From positions 614,873 through 678,872 of the forward strand of contig SCFE01000068.1 of assembly GCA_004352715.1 (NCBI GenBank): 64,000 nucleotides of DNA. The letters run 5' to 3'. Positions 25,801 through 36,831 of this stretch are shown piece by piece; positions within the stretch are counted from its first letter, which is position 1, and every line of letters starts with the position of its first letter. Under the pieces are notes generated by a model, which saw only the letters and a program-made list of their open reading frames with translations, made no database searches and was not told the DNA's origin. The translations under genes were made by a program, and so were the position numbers. Source of the DNA: Hofstenia miamia (Eukaryota; Xenacoelomorpha; Acoela).

Positions 25801-28800
25801 ATATATCAAGATTATTTCTTTTAATTTTTATAATCTTGGAAGTTTTGTTATCAATATTATTATTATTATTATGAGACTTTATTATCGTGGGCATATAATC
25901 GCATCATATCCCAAATTATAGTACTATATAAAATTAATACAAATAAAAACAGCATTTACAATAAAATTAATTAACTACGGCACGTTGAACCTCCGCAATT
26001 TATTGAGAATGTGCAAGAATTATTCCTATCAAAAGTTAGTTGACTAATGTAGTCCAGTAGTTATTCCTTTAGAATTTTTAATGTATCAAGCCATTTATTT
26101 TTGTTTTGAGCTGAAGAAATTTTATAAAATGGTTCACACGAACAAAGAATGATTTCACACTAGAGTATTTTCGAAATTTTGTAAATTCTATGAATAATCT
26201 ATCACTACGCCTTGAGACTGAGCGGGGTGTGATATTCACAAAATCTTGGACATTAATGGCATAATAATTATTAACCAGTTTATTAAAGAAAATTAAATCT
26301 AAATATTCCAGATAAAGAGTAATTGGTAGTAGTTTACATTTCTTGAGTCTTTCCTTGAATGAGAGCTTTGAAGATGGATATATCCATTTAAGAGCACGAC
26401 TTTGAAATTGAAGTAATAGACGTGAGCACAAAAGAGATGGTGTGAATATTGAAGATGCATATGTAAGGATGGAAAGACACATGCTTTTTAATAGTGTAAG
26501 TTTTATATTCTGAGAGCACGAGTAAGGTATATTTCTTTTTTATTTGAAAAGAATAGAATATTCTTTATTTAGACGTGAGTGAATATGGTTGTTCCATGTA
26601 AGATCATTTGTTAATATTAGTCATAGATCAGTTGTTCTAGTTTTCCATGGTATTTTAGTGTTGTATATAGTTAGGGTATCAGTGGTTTCCGGGCACTTGA
26701 AAAAAGAAGTGTCTCACACTTAGATACATTGAATTCCATAATATTCATACTAGACCAATCAACAAAGTTGTTTATGTCATTTTGCAGTTGAGATATACTG
26801 TACAATTATTACCGGCATATAGGAGTTTGCAATCATCCGCATACATAAATGGTATACTGGAAAATGCACAAACTGGTAATCATTAATAAAAATAAGGAAC
26901 ATTATAAATGCAAGAAGAGATCCCTGCGGACCACTACTAGTTACTTCTTTTTGAGAAGATATGTGTCCATTTATGTTTACGTATTGTTGTCGATCACTAA
27001 GATAAGTGTATACAGTTTAAATTCTTGCATTTTAAAAATGCAAATTAAATGTTATCGGTTTGCATTTAACGTTTTCTTTTAGTTATTGATAAATCTTGTT
27101 AATGAAACTGCAAAAATTAAAAGTATATCCAATTATTTTTTTATTAAATGAGAAGAATTATAAATTATATTTCAATATAGATAAATAATATTTATTGATC
27201 GCAAACGCTCCCAATTTTTTCGTAATAACCTGCTATTATGATTGAAAATCAATATTGAAAGTTTTTAATAATTTAATTCGCTTATATAGTGTACTTAGAA
27301 AATATAATTGTTTTGTTAGCAAAGTATATAAAGAAACGCTAAGTATACATTTTAAATTAAAGATAACTGGACATTTTCACGTTTTGTTATCATTTAGAAT
27401 GGGATGTTTTCTATTTTTCATCCCTTAAATATAATTTGAATAATTTGAAACATTCGTCGAAAAATCGCAGAAAAGCTTAGCAACAATTTCAGATATAACT
27501 CAGTTGTTCAATAATCAATTTTAAAATATTTGATTGATTAGGTATGCATATAATGTAAACTGAAAAATAATTTGCATTAGTGAAAACTTGTATTAAATTA
27601 AAATGTATTTCAAATTTCAATTTGAAAAGTATAACTCATACAAATGTATATTTTTATATTACTTTAGCAATTTTTGTTTATATCTAAGCAAATGATTGAT
27701 GTATGTGTAATTTCAAAAAAAGTTTTATAAGGATTGCCTTCTAAGACTAAATGCCAAAACACTAAAAGTGTTTTGCTTATGGCTTTATAAATTTCAAAAA
27801 TTTTTAAGGATTTAAGTTTTCAAATGTCATCTTATTTCGGTTCATTTGGTAGATCGAATGAATTTTCTATGCATTAACAAATGTATATATGTTCTATTCA
27901 TTTATAGTATACAACTAGATCATTATAACTTAAAGATGACCTCATATTTCAATATGACTTTAGTTTCAGCAATGATAAATTTGCAAAAATATTGGAGATT
28001 AAGATCATAGTAAGTAGAATCTCTTTTATAAAACTATTACAATAGGGTTACTATTTATGCAATTGAGGCTAGTATTTCGAGAACTGAACGTAAACTAGAT
28101 GAGAATAGCAATAAAATATCGAGCTCACTGCAATAGATAGTAGCTATCACAATTCTTTGAATATCAGGGGTGAGATAGATATATACATATAACTTAATGA
28201 TCAGAATTTCTTACTACGTTTTGACTAGAAACTGACAATATGGATTTAGCATAGACCCAAAACCCAACCCTCTCAGAATATTAGCTGCTCCAACCTGAGC
28301 CGAAAATATATTCCCGAGTTTGATCCGATTCAAAACAGACTTTAATTCGCAATATTTAATGTCTTGGATTTTTCTCAAATCGCAAATCGAATAATGATTA
28401 ACAACAGTAATTTTTTGATCAACCAATCTAATATTTGCTGACATTTCCCAAGCTCAGTAGTATTGAGCCAGTACCCAAACCCGACAATTTGATACACGCC
28501 CCGAAACCCGAAATTGAGTCGGGTTTATTCGGGACCCCGATGTCATTCTCTAGCTCTCACCTTCTTAGTATGGTACCGGGACTTTGGCATTTTTTTCATT
28601 CTCTCGAGGATCTCTTTCCAATATTGGTATAGGTATAATTATTGGATCATAATGCAATCAGTCTTGATTATGGATTTGGCAACTGAATAACAATTGTTGT
28701 CAGTTTCTCCTTATTATTGTACCAACTTTTAATTTGCCTAAGAAAGACCACGACTCTGTTGTTTTGACATTATCTTCCTTGGTTAATGTCAGCGGTTCTT

Positions 28801-31651
28801 GATGATAACAATGTCACCTACCTTCAGATCAGGTAATTTTGCTTCTCGATCGTAGAATAATTTTTGTTGCAGTTGAGTATGCTTATAATTTCACCCAATA
28901 TTATTGTGAAAGTTTGTATTGAGTTTGAAATTTTTCTATAAATTTGGATTTTAGTTTGTAGTTTCCTGGTATATAGAAGCTTTGCAGGTAATACTATTAA
29001 AAAATGGTTGTTCATGTATTGAATCAGATGTTGTTTCCCTTTTCCTTTTGGAAAACATTTCATAATACCACATCATGATCAGTTTTTTCTTCCATAGCCA
29101 CACATTTATCATTATGAATTGCAATAAGTCAAGAATACACCCAAATATCTTAGCTATCACTGTGATTTGTCAGATGCAGAAGATGGTCCCTATTAGAAAG
29201 GCGCTCCATCGAAAACTATGAAGGGGATATTAATTGTACAAAGGTATGATGATTGTGTTGTCAGTTCAATATACCAGAAGGTATTAGACAAGTCAATAAC
29301 AGAAAAATTTGACATTCCATTAAAAAATGCATGAAGACAATCATGGCTTGAAGGATAATGTTTCTCCCTTATAATGTAAGAGTTGTTGCTTTGAATCTAT
29401 ATTAATACATATATCAGCATTTCTTCTCTTTGCGATCATAATACTGTTTACTCTTTTTATTGTATCCTCAAATCTTGTAAGGATTTCACTCCTTTAAAAT
29501 TTCTTCTTTGGTTTATCAAGCATAGTTAATGGGATTCGTCTTGGAGAATGATTGATATGTATACCATTTGGTTTTTCTTAATATCCTACGTAACTGCATA
29601 ATGTCCAACTCCTTTGATCACATCCAAGCATTTTTGTATTGTGAAAATAAATCTTTTCTCTTCCAGAGAGTGGTGCTGAATAGGGCTGGTTTAAATCCGT
29701 CTGGAATCTTCCTAAGATACTGCTGATTTGATTGTGTCTTTTAAATGCACTAATAAATTCTTTTTAAAACTGACCTCTAATATGTTATTATCAAGTTTTG
29801 TTTTGAATCCTAAAATTGCTGTCAAATGTCCTGATCTTAGTGTTGATTTTCATTGTCTACTCTCTAAAGTAAATGGTAAGATACAACTTCCTTTGACAGT
29901 GATTGTGTAACCACCATAACCAGCAAGGTCAAACTGTTGATGGGCATGTCAGATTGTTTTGCAATCCAATAAATAAAATGTCCTCATGTGAAGGGGCATC
30001 CCATTGTGTGTCTGAATCAACATCCATTTTGACTTCCTTATGTTTTTCAATTGTTAATTGTGCACTTCTTTTGATAATTCTTTGTCATTAAGTCACATGT
30101 TTGCTGTTCTTCAAATTCCACTTCACTGGTATTTCCTCCTGTATTGCATTGATTCTATGTCGCCTTATTAAATGGATTCTACATGCCAAAAAATGAGTTG
30201 ATTCATTCCATTTGTTGCACATTTTGCCATACGCAGGCAATACCTTTGCAGATGTTTATTACCACATTATCTGCAATTGGTGATAGTTGGTTTACTGTTA
30301 AAGAGCCATTGAAATCTATTTGTATATTATTAGGTGACATTTCAGAACCAATTCAAGATTGATGCCAATGCCAATCAAGGATGTGCTCCAAGATTAGCAA
30401 ATAATAGCAAATATATTCAATCAAATTACCAGAGCTAAAAATTTTTTCTGAAACAAATCATACTCATTTCCTGTTGCCCATTATGCAAATCTTGAAATTA
30501 TTTCTATCATTTTTTGATAAAAGCATAGTTTATTTGCTGCAAGATCAATCATCCCTGGGAATTAAAATTTCTTAAATTCATAAATAACATGTAAGTGTTT
30601 GCATTTTAATGAACCACAATGTTCAAGATTCAAAGTATTAGAATTAGCATTTCATTTATAAAATAGCTCAAAATCTACAATTATTGATATTGAAAATCTA
30701 AACAAATCTGTCTAAGTTAAAGTAAAATCATAATATGGTCTAAAAATCTTAAGTGTGGCATGTCATTGTAATCAAAGAATACTTATTACCATGTTTAAAT
30801 TCATAAGAAGGTTGTTTAAATTTTACGTAAAATTTGCTTGTGAAACCTCTATACTATTGCTAATAATAATGCATGCATTTAGAAGAAAATATGAGTAAGG
30901 AGAATTTTATCAAGAACCGAGTTAAAATTTTATCATTACCATATTGTCAATTTTTAGGTTAGTTAATAAGGTGAACGCAAGCCTTTATGAATACAAGCGG
31001 GAAGTAATTTATTGTTAAGACATATACTTTAAGCAGAATTTGCATTCTATCATATATTGGGACTACATGCAATACACATACCTCATCTGAAGTCTGCAAC
31101 TTTACATTGCAATCATTAGATATCCCTTACAGTTTCTCATTAAGTTTTACCTTGAATCATTCTGACTTAATAGTATAATTTTTTATATGTGCTTGATATA
31201 TGCATTTAAAATAACTTTGTTTTTAGATTTCTCTTGCTGGACATCAAGTGATTCATTTTACACATTTCAAGAATTTGCTACAATGGATTTCACTGAGGAA
31301 ATAAAAAAAATACTCATTTCAATTTCAAGAAATGCTGATAATGAATTTGCATTGAGCTTTTTGCTTAGATGTGCTAACCAAAATGGGAGTTTCAATATTG
31401 ATATAATGCATGATAACATAGAATTGTTTTCTGACATATACCCAATGGTATTTAGTGAATATCTTATTGTAAATACCTCAGTTTATTCAAAATATCTTAC
31501 AGTTGAAATTGAGATACAATCATTTTTTAGTATCAAAGTCAATGAACAAAGTCTCTACAAATTTAGTAATTCTATTTCAATTTGTGTGAGTACATCTAGC
31601 CTAAGGTTCAATTCTGTCAACTTAGAGTGTGCTTCAATTGTATTTGCTTAG
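15918..31651 (+). CDS. Four-exon gene for a secreted PAN/Apple-like glycoprotein
   Basis: I joined four exons (15918-16306, 16934-17094, 22434-22553, 31227-31651). Their lengths sum to 1095 bp, exactly 365 codons with the stop, and the phases agree at each junction (2, 1, 1). All introns are GT-AG. The product starts with a signal peptide (MEKKFVAICLISTIQFCEG). A cysteine-patterned segment follows (GQCMLSCLRSNECLSV, then KKCYHF), which is the PAN/Apple arrangement. Next come many N-glycosylation sequons (NTS, NWT, NNT, NTT, NGT, NQT) and a C-terminal region I do not recognise. No membrane anchor is evident after the signal. The role is unknown; PAN domains usually bind protein or carbohydrate outside the cell. 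Extra exons in the large introns cannot be excluded. Confidence 0.6.
16934..17094 (+). CDS. Plus-strand gene exon 2: glycosylation-rich segment
   Basis: Acceptor TTGATTTTAG at 16933; the first base completes the arginine codon split at exon 1. The exon encodes GFWKFVYNTSQNWTVVF and a run of sequons. The donor is CT|GTAACT, leaving phase 1. Without splicing the frame stops two codons later. Confidence 0.6.
17870..17985 (-). repeat. CAGACTTGTCAAC family, decayed inverted fragment
   Basis: The plus strand ends TTTCGCCTTGTTGGCATGTCTAG, the near-complement of the CAGACTTGTCAACAAGCCGA end at 60683, preceded by AGTCGAGTCGAG motifs. A 72-codon frame across it is spurious. Confidence 0.45.
20185..21065. 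mobile_element. DNA transposon with CCACCAGTGG subterminal repeats (881 bp)
   Basis: The left end CCCACGTAGCCA (20185) and right end TGGCTACATGGG (21065) are inverted repeats with one mismatch. Just inside both ends are many copies of CCACCAGTGG and CCACTGGTGG. At 20862-21052 these form a roughly 60-bp tandem array of three to four units. The middle is plain AT-rich DNA without coding capacity. The target duplication is unclear (TTTTT against TTATT). Superfamily not assigned. Open frames across the left end are low-complexity artefacts. Confidence 0.65.
20862..21052. repeat. Tandem ~60-bp array of CCACCAGTGG units
   Basis: Units begin at about 20862, 20922, 20982 and 21033 with CCACCAGTGGTCYACTGGTGG-like palindromes, each followed by a GAGTGGCTG..TGCCACT spacer. 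They form the right subterminal region of the transposon above. Confidence 0.75.
21740..22259 (-). mobile_element. Mariner-type element, internally deleted (520 bp)
   Basis: The ends CAGGGTGGACCAAAAAAATG and its near-complement at 22259 are terminal inverted repeats flanked by TA on both sides (21738-21739 and 22260-22261), as in the Tc1/mariner group. On the minus strand a helix-turn-helix N-terminus (YTVEERVKIVEAYFE, then RRLLQKF) runs directly into sequence that in another frame encodes a transposase C-terminus (NFRQEMCGNVI and RRGAWIEHIIK). The catalytic DDE core is missing. It is a non-autonomous deletion derivative that could be mobilised in trans if a full element exists. Confidence 0.8.
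22434..22553 (+). CDS. Plus-strand gene exon 3
   Basis: Acceptor TTAGATTTGCAG; the exon opens only in the frame that joins exon 2. It encodes CGSFFTAMFCRFFTNGTVEE, ending VSE, with two cysteines and two sequons (NGT, NQT). The donor is GAAG|GTAATG, leaving phase 1. It was found by splice-phase consistency, not by a family match. Confidence 0.55.
25854..27020 (-). pseudogene. CR1/L2-type non-LTR retrotransposon fragment, reverse transcriptase
   Basis: Read from 27020 downwards, the minus strand gives YLSDRQQYVNINGHISS, VTSGPQG..FLIFIND, the catalytic YADD motif (YADDCKLLYAG near 26830), TYASSIFTPSL, and a C-terminal region FKERLKKCKLLPI near 26350. Several frameshifts and stops separate these blocks. 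It ends near 25854-25872 with an (ATT)n tract, the simple-repeat tail typical of CR1/L2. The 5' part is truncated. It lies antisense inside intron 3 of the plus-strand gene. Confidence 0.82.
28226..28553 (+). repeat. TAGARA-ended repeat family, copy A
   Basis: The left end TAGAAACTGACAATATGGA and right end complement TAGAGAATGACATCGGGG are imperfect inverted repeats. The subterminal sequence is rich in CCCGA and CCAACCC. It is homologous to 37650-37961 and, inverted, to 61676-61985. A hAT-like MITE is the likeliest class. Confidence 0.6.
28760..30245 (-). pseudogene. Ty3/Gypsy pol remnant
   Basis: The order on the minus strand is that of Gypsy. A decayed zinc knuckle comes first (PAYGKMCNKWNESTHFLAC, 30240-30185, with one cysteine of the CPAYGK..CNKC pattern lost). 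Reverse transcriptase blocks follow (SPRRIPLTMLDKPKKKF near 29540, AKRRNADICINID near 29410, FSVIDLSNTFWYIEL near 29300). Last is an integrase C-terminal block (YDREAKLPDLKVGDIVIIKN, about 28855-28795). Many stops and frameshifts, and most of RNase H and integrase is gone. No LTRs were found. It is an ancient deletion-bearing fossil. Confidence 0.75.
31227..31651 (+). CDS. Plus-strand gene exon 4 (terminal)
   Basis: Acceptor TTGTTTTTAG; the first two bases complete an aspartate codon with exon 3. It encodes FSCWTSSDSFYTFQEF, then MDFTEEIKKILISISRNAD, a serine and asparagine-rich region and a stop at 31649-31651. No domain recognised. The nearest AATAAA signals are more than 1 kb downstream (32726-32731 and 32814-32819), which would mean a long 3' UTR. 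Confidence 0.6.
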
Positions 31652-34600
31652 AAAGGAAAAGTTTTAATTAGACTTATGGTCTACATTGAGGTCTTTATTC
31701 TACCCTTACCATTATTAATATATGCATGTGACAAAATTCATTTCCCTTAATTTTCATAAATGTAGTCATAATTTGTTTCTAATGTGCATGTTAGTAAGCT
31801 CATCAAATTGCCTTCTTTTATTTATTTCAAGAACATCAAAATACTAATAGATGATTTAGGTAATTGCAAATATCAAAATTTGGATTGACTTAGCTTGCAT
31901 TCATTTTGCAGAAGCTTAACAATATCTGCTCTTAAATTTAACATAACAATTTGTGCTAAACAATTGTGTGAATTTATTATGGAAATTGCAAATGTCTAAA
32001 TTGATCATTGTAATTCATATCGAATTGTTTTCATGTTGAAACCTGATATTTTGCTACTGTATTTTGATTGGAGAAATGCAAGTATCATTTGGTTCTTTTT
32101 GTTTCTAAAAGCGTATTTTACACATGCAGTTTCGCTGAGAACATATATAGTAGCACAATTGCTATATGATTTTAAAAAAATGTGCTAATTTTCTGTTCAC
32201 TAAATAGCTTACTGCATGAGTTGATGCTTTTGAAATTGAACTCATCTTTTAAGTCAAATTTTGAATTAAGGTTTCAGAATAACAACTGCAATTGGCCACA
32301 TTTTCTCTTGAATGTACAGTACTGAACTTACAAGTTGCCTCTTCTATAAAAAAGTTTCTTCAAAATTATTTTGTGTGCTTCCCAAATATTTGATTTTAAT
32401 ATGTATTTCTAATCTGTTTTTGCATTTTGTAAATTTTCATGAAATATATTAATGTTATTTTTGGATGAGAAGAAATTCATTACAATTCTAACGTACTATA
32501 AATTATTCACATGTGTCTAATTTTTAATATAATAATTTAAATGTAGTAATACAATTTTAGAATAATACATAACAGACACAAATGTTTAAATTATTAAATA
32601 TATATATATATATTTTTTTTTTCAGTTATGCTATTTTTATACATTGTATGTTTTCTGAACTTCACTAAGGTTGTAAGTCATTCCTTGAGAAGAAATTTAG
32701 AAAAGTCATTATATTGTTGATGCTTAATAAACAACATAGTTTCTGCAATCCCTTAATTCAAATTTCTGCCAAATTGCATTGCATATCTCTCCATATATGA
32801 AAAATCATTCTATAATAAATGTAAGTACTTGCAATGTATTACTAGCACTGTGGCTCATTAAGATTATCACTCTAAACTTCACAGTGCCTAAGCACTGAGT
32901 AATTAGGCTGGCTTCAAATTTTTGAAGAGCATTGCACTTAGATTCCTTGTTAAGATAGCACTATAAGTGTTTTAATATATTTTCGATTAAAAAAATTAAA
33001 TGTGATTAATGAAGTACAATTTCTGTTTATTCATCAATGTAAGAAAATCTTTAATATTAAGCTATATAGTAAATATGTGAAACTTAAAAAATGTCAAATT
33101 TCAGTGCAATTTGCAAACAATTTTCTCTCAATTCGATATAAATCAATCGCATTTTAAATTTTTTACTCAAAATTATTTAAATATAGAAATAATGTTAAAC
33201 TAGTGGTACGGAAAGTTTGACTTAATATTTTTATGTTCAATGTAGATATTAGAATATAATTTTTTTCCGAGGATTTTATTATTGTTTCCCCAACCTAGAT
33301 ACTCTTCAAATAATATTTTTGCAGCAGCATTTTGCAATCTACCTAAAATTCTATAAGGTTTTTTATTTTACTTGATATTTCATCTGTGTTTCTAAAGCCA
33401 TTTATAAGCTACAATGTTCAAATTTTATAAATTAGGGTAAGGTAAAACATAATTAGAAATTATAAAAAGCTTTGGAAAATTTGACAACCATAAATCGGCA
33501 ATAAAACAAATAATATTTTAAATTGATTGGGAAAATTAAATAAGGTTTTTGAAAACATACCTATTTTTTTCTTGAACAAAATTTTAAAATTTTGTAATTC
33601 ATTGGAACTACTATAAAAGAAAACCCAGTTTAATTCAAATCTGCAACAGCAATATATTAATATCTCTATAGTTGCATAAAGATAGTTTCTTCTAATTACA
33701 GCGTCTCCAGAAATTATTGCTTGCATATATATGGAAACCATTAATTTTCACTAAATGTGTGATAATTCTTTTAATTTATATTTACTTTAACTAAATTCGA
33801 CTGTGATTTATAAATTGCAAAGAAAACGTCATGTTGAAATTAAGTAATTCCTTTGCAGTAAATTAATGTTTTCTACATTCAATGCTATTTAGTTATTTAT
33901 GAATGCATTTGTTTTTATTAATTTTTAGATTTATCCAATGGAATGATAAAGAACCCTTCAATATATTCTGGCATCTGTCTTAGTAGCTATGTAATATTTC
34001 ATAATGCTGACATAAACCTTTATAATTTATTTCGTTTGAAATGTGTTGCAGTTTTGAGTCATTAAGCATAAAGTAAATGAAGTAGTTTGAGTGTGCTGAT
34101 GCTACCCTAATTAGGCTGTTGCTAAAAAAATATCGCTAAGCTTGGAGTTTAAAAGAAAAACGTGCAGTTACGATATTTTTAAATGCAGTGACGCACGCCA
34201 TTCAGACCTAGGTTATGCGCACAAAACAGAATGTCATTTTGTTCAATTGTAAAACTAAAGAGCATTTAAATTTTTTGAAAAAAAGTTCAATTTCGCTGTT
34301 AATTTCAGTACATGAAAACTGTTTGGGCTTTACTCAATCGTTGAATAAATAGCTTCGGTTTCAATTAGCCGTCATGACTGGGATGTGCAGAAAACAATTG
34401 TTGTCCGAGTACATTGTAGTTATCCTTTGTTTGATCAAGCACACATTCTTGTAATTCAAAGTGCAAATTAGTGGACAATAAGGTAACATATATTATATTC
34501 CAGTTAAATTTATTTCTATTTTTCGTATTAAACTTCAAAAAGCGTCAACATAGCGTCTACTAATTATTAAGAAAATGTGCTGGAGGTTTTCTCAACGAAT

Positions 34601-35029
34601 TCATTGTTTACTCGAACAGCACTTCTGATTTCTTACGTTATCTCAAATAATCTCATTCTGCTCCATAATGCTGATCACATCAGCTTCCCCATTTCCTAAA
34701 TCACGAATTTTGCCGCTACTCAAAAACTATGCAGACAGCTATTTCTTGTTTTTCAAAGCTACTATACCTGTAGAGATTCAGTGAATCAAGGCCCTTTAAA
34801 CGTTTATTTTATAATGATTGTACTTATTCATATGTTCTTTAGCCCTTAAATTTACAGACAAGCGATGTCTTAGCAATAGCCATCACATTATTATAAATTA
34901 AAAAATCTAATTTCTGTCTTTTCATATTAAAATAGTATTTGCTAAAATTGATGCTATAGCTATAAGTGCTTTTAGCCTAAAATCAAAGAAAGTCTCCCAT
35001 TTAGTAAATTTTTTATGCTTAGGTAAACA

Positions 35030-35190
35030 TTATAATAGCTTTCACCATACAGCAATTACGATATGGAATAACTTAGATCACGAAATTCAAATAAAAAAAT
35101 TGCAAGAAATTCCGGGCAATGCATACTTAGCGACAATAACACACTACATTTATTCGAAAGTTTTGTATAGCGCTAGAAACACACACACGC
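35030..35190 (+). pseudogene. Possible non-LTR reverse transcriptase C-terminus
   Basis: The plus strand reads NSFHHTAITIWNNLDHEI, resembling the A.xLWNxLP block near the end of CR1/L2 ORF2. A TTATTATTATT tract follows at about 35223-35234. The match is short and the rest is not alignable, so this is tentative. Confidence 0.3.
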
Positions 35191-36401
35191 TCACGCACAA
35201 ACAAATTTATATTATATATAATTTATTATTATTTTGTAAATACATGTAGCTTGTAATTTGTAGCTTTGTGCTAATAATTTACAGCAACTTTGAAAATTTT
35301 ATCTTCTTATTTGAAATGAGATTAATATAAATCATATTTTGAATAGATATATTATATGCAACAATTGCATAATCAATTGCCTTACTATTAAAAAAATTCT
35401 TTTCGGACTATCAATGTCTTTAAGAAGTTATTATTTCTAAATAAGTTTGTTTACTAATTCAAAATAAACCAAAAATATATTTATTGCATTATCCCTACAC
35501 CGTGATATGTATATAGCTGATATGTACAAATTTCTTAAAATTCTCAATGCAATTCAAATTCTACAAACTACACAGCAACGTTGTACAAAGTTGTAAAAGG
35601 CACACAAAAAACGTTGTAAAGCAACAGCATCTAAAATACAGTCATTAATGTCATGAAATACTACTGAGTTTAATTAATAAATTTATATTGTAACACTATT
35701 CTACTATTTTACTGACAATTCATATTGAAAATTCAAAAATTTGATCGCTGTGCATAAGCATAAAATTTACATTCGTTCGAGCGTAAAATCTTTCTTCAAC
35801 TGTAAATACCCAATTCATTACAAATTGATATATGAAATTTTCGAACTAATTTTGTTCCGATTTACGCAAAAATTATTGTAAGAAATTATTAGATTCGCAA
35901 TTGAATCAATGATATTCACAAGACCTGTCAAATTGACTAATCAGGATACATATCTTATGCATATATTTTAGCAAAAATTAGGACGACTTTTAGAGCAAAT
36001 ATCTGTCCCTAATATCCTCTCTCCTAAAAAAAAATGCTTGCATGACAATGCTTAGAAGCTTTTTCTATAAATTTGATGACGATTTATCTTTAAACAAAAT
36101 TCAACATAAGACCTTTCCTGATTTCTTCTCTTAACTAATGATTATAGAAATTGACGAATTAGATTATTGCGCAACTTTTGGAAAGTTATATATTGCTTGA
36201 GCAGCATTCTATTGCAAAGTTTATCTCAGATATATTAAACTAAGGCGTCAAAATTTTCCAATCATTCCTGGAATTGAAACCCTTTTCAATGTACGATTAA
36301 AAATTAGTATACTCTATGCGATGCTATTAATAACAAAGATCTTCTGTTTTAGAATTATTTTCAGCACGGATGGAAACAATTAAATTCAAAATTAAAATGT
36401 G

Positions 36402-36433
36402 TTTATTCTGAAAACGCTTCAATTGTCTTTATT
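36402..36433 (-). terminator. Polyadenylation signals of the SORBS-like gene
   Basis: AATAAA occurs on the minus strand at 36407-36402 and 36433-36428, about 220 bp beyond the stop codon at 36650-36652. Position and spacing suit a cleavage site near 36.4 kb. Confidence 0.4.
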
Positions 36434-36649
36434 TAGGATGATTGTTAAAACATATAAAATAGCTCTCTGTATATCATTACAGCAACTGCATTAAGTGAAA
36501 AAATTTAAAATTGGTGTTTTTAATATTTGTGTAAATCTTAAACTCACAAGCCAATTTTTACTTAAAAGCATGATGAAACGTTTCAAAATTTAATAAAAAA
36601 TTAATAAGATAAAACCTTTTTTAAAACCAAAATCCAGAATTTCGAAAGC

Positions 36650-36831
36650 TTATTGTTTGGTAACGTAATTTCCAGGAAATGTTCCGAAAGCGCCACTTTT
36701 GGAAGAAATACCAACATACCAGCCATCTTGACACATTTCAATTACATTGATATTGTCATCTTCTACTAATTCAAGTTCATCTGTATTTAGAGGTTTGTAA
36801 GGGTATAAAACTTTATAACTAAAATATAATA
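36650..36831 (-). CDS. SORBS-like exon 18, SH3-3 and stop
   Basis: Encodes YKVLYPYKPLNTDELELV, then CQDGWYVGIS and FGTFPGNYV, ending TKQ and TAA at 36652-36650. The motif set (DELEL, DGW, FGTFPGNYV) is nearly diagnostic for the third SH3 of SORBS proteins, which binds Cbl and other ligands. Two acceptors keep the frame: TTTTAG giving 36831 (chosen because it restores the family SYxxLY start) or AAAG about 21 bp further in. Confidence 0.93.

Larger units (their letters stand above)
22554..31226 (+). other. Intron 3 of the plus-strand gene (8.7 kb)
   Basis: This holds a (TA)n tract (22817-22847), a GCCGGCCGT-type repeat end (about 22940-23080), a CR1/L2 fragment (25854-27020), a member of the TAGARA repeat family (28226-28553) and a Ty3/Gypsy remnant (28760-30245). 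No extra exon was recognised, though short ones could be missed. Confidence 0.45.
31652..36649. other. Convergent intergenic region, 3' UTRs of both genes
   Basis: About 5 kb with no recognised host gene. It contains likely 3' UTR of the plus-strand gene up to about 32.8 kb, a short TA tract at 32598-32613, and a weak non-LTR C-terminal match at about 35030-35190. On the minus strand, AATAAA signals at 36402-36407 and 36428-36433 would end the SH3 adaptor transcript about 200 bp past its stop. Confidence 0.45.
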
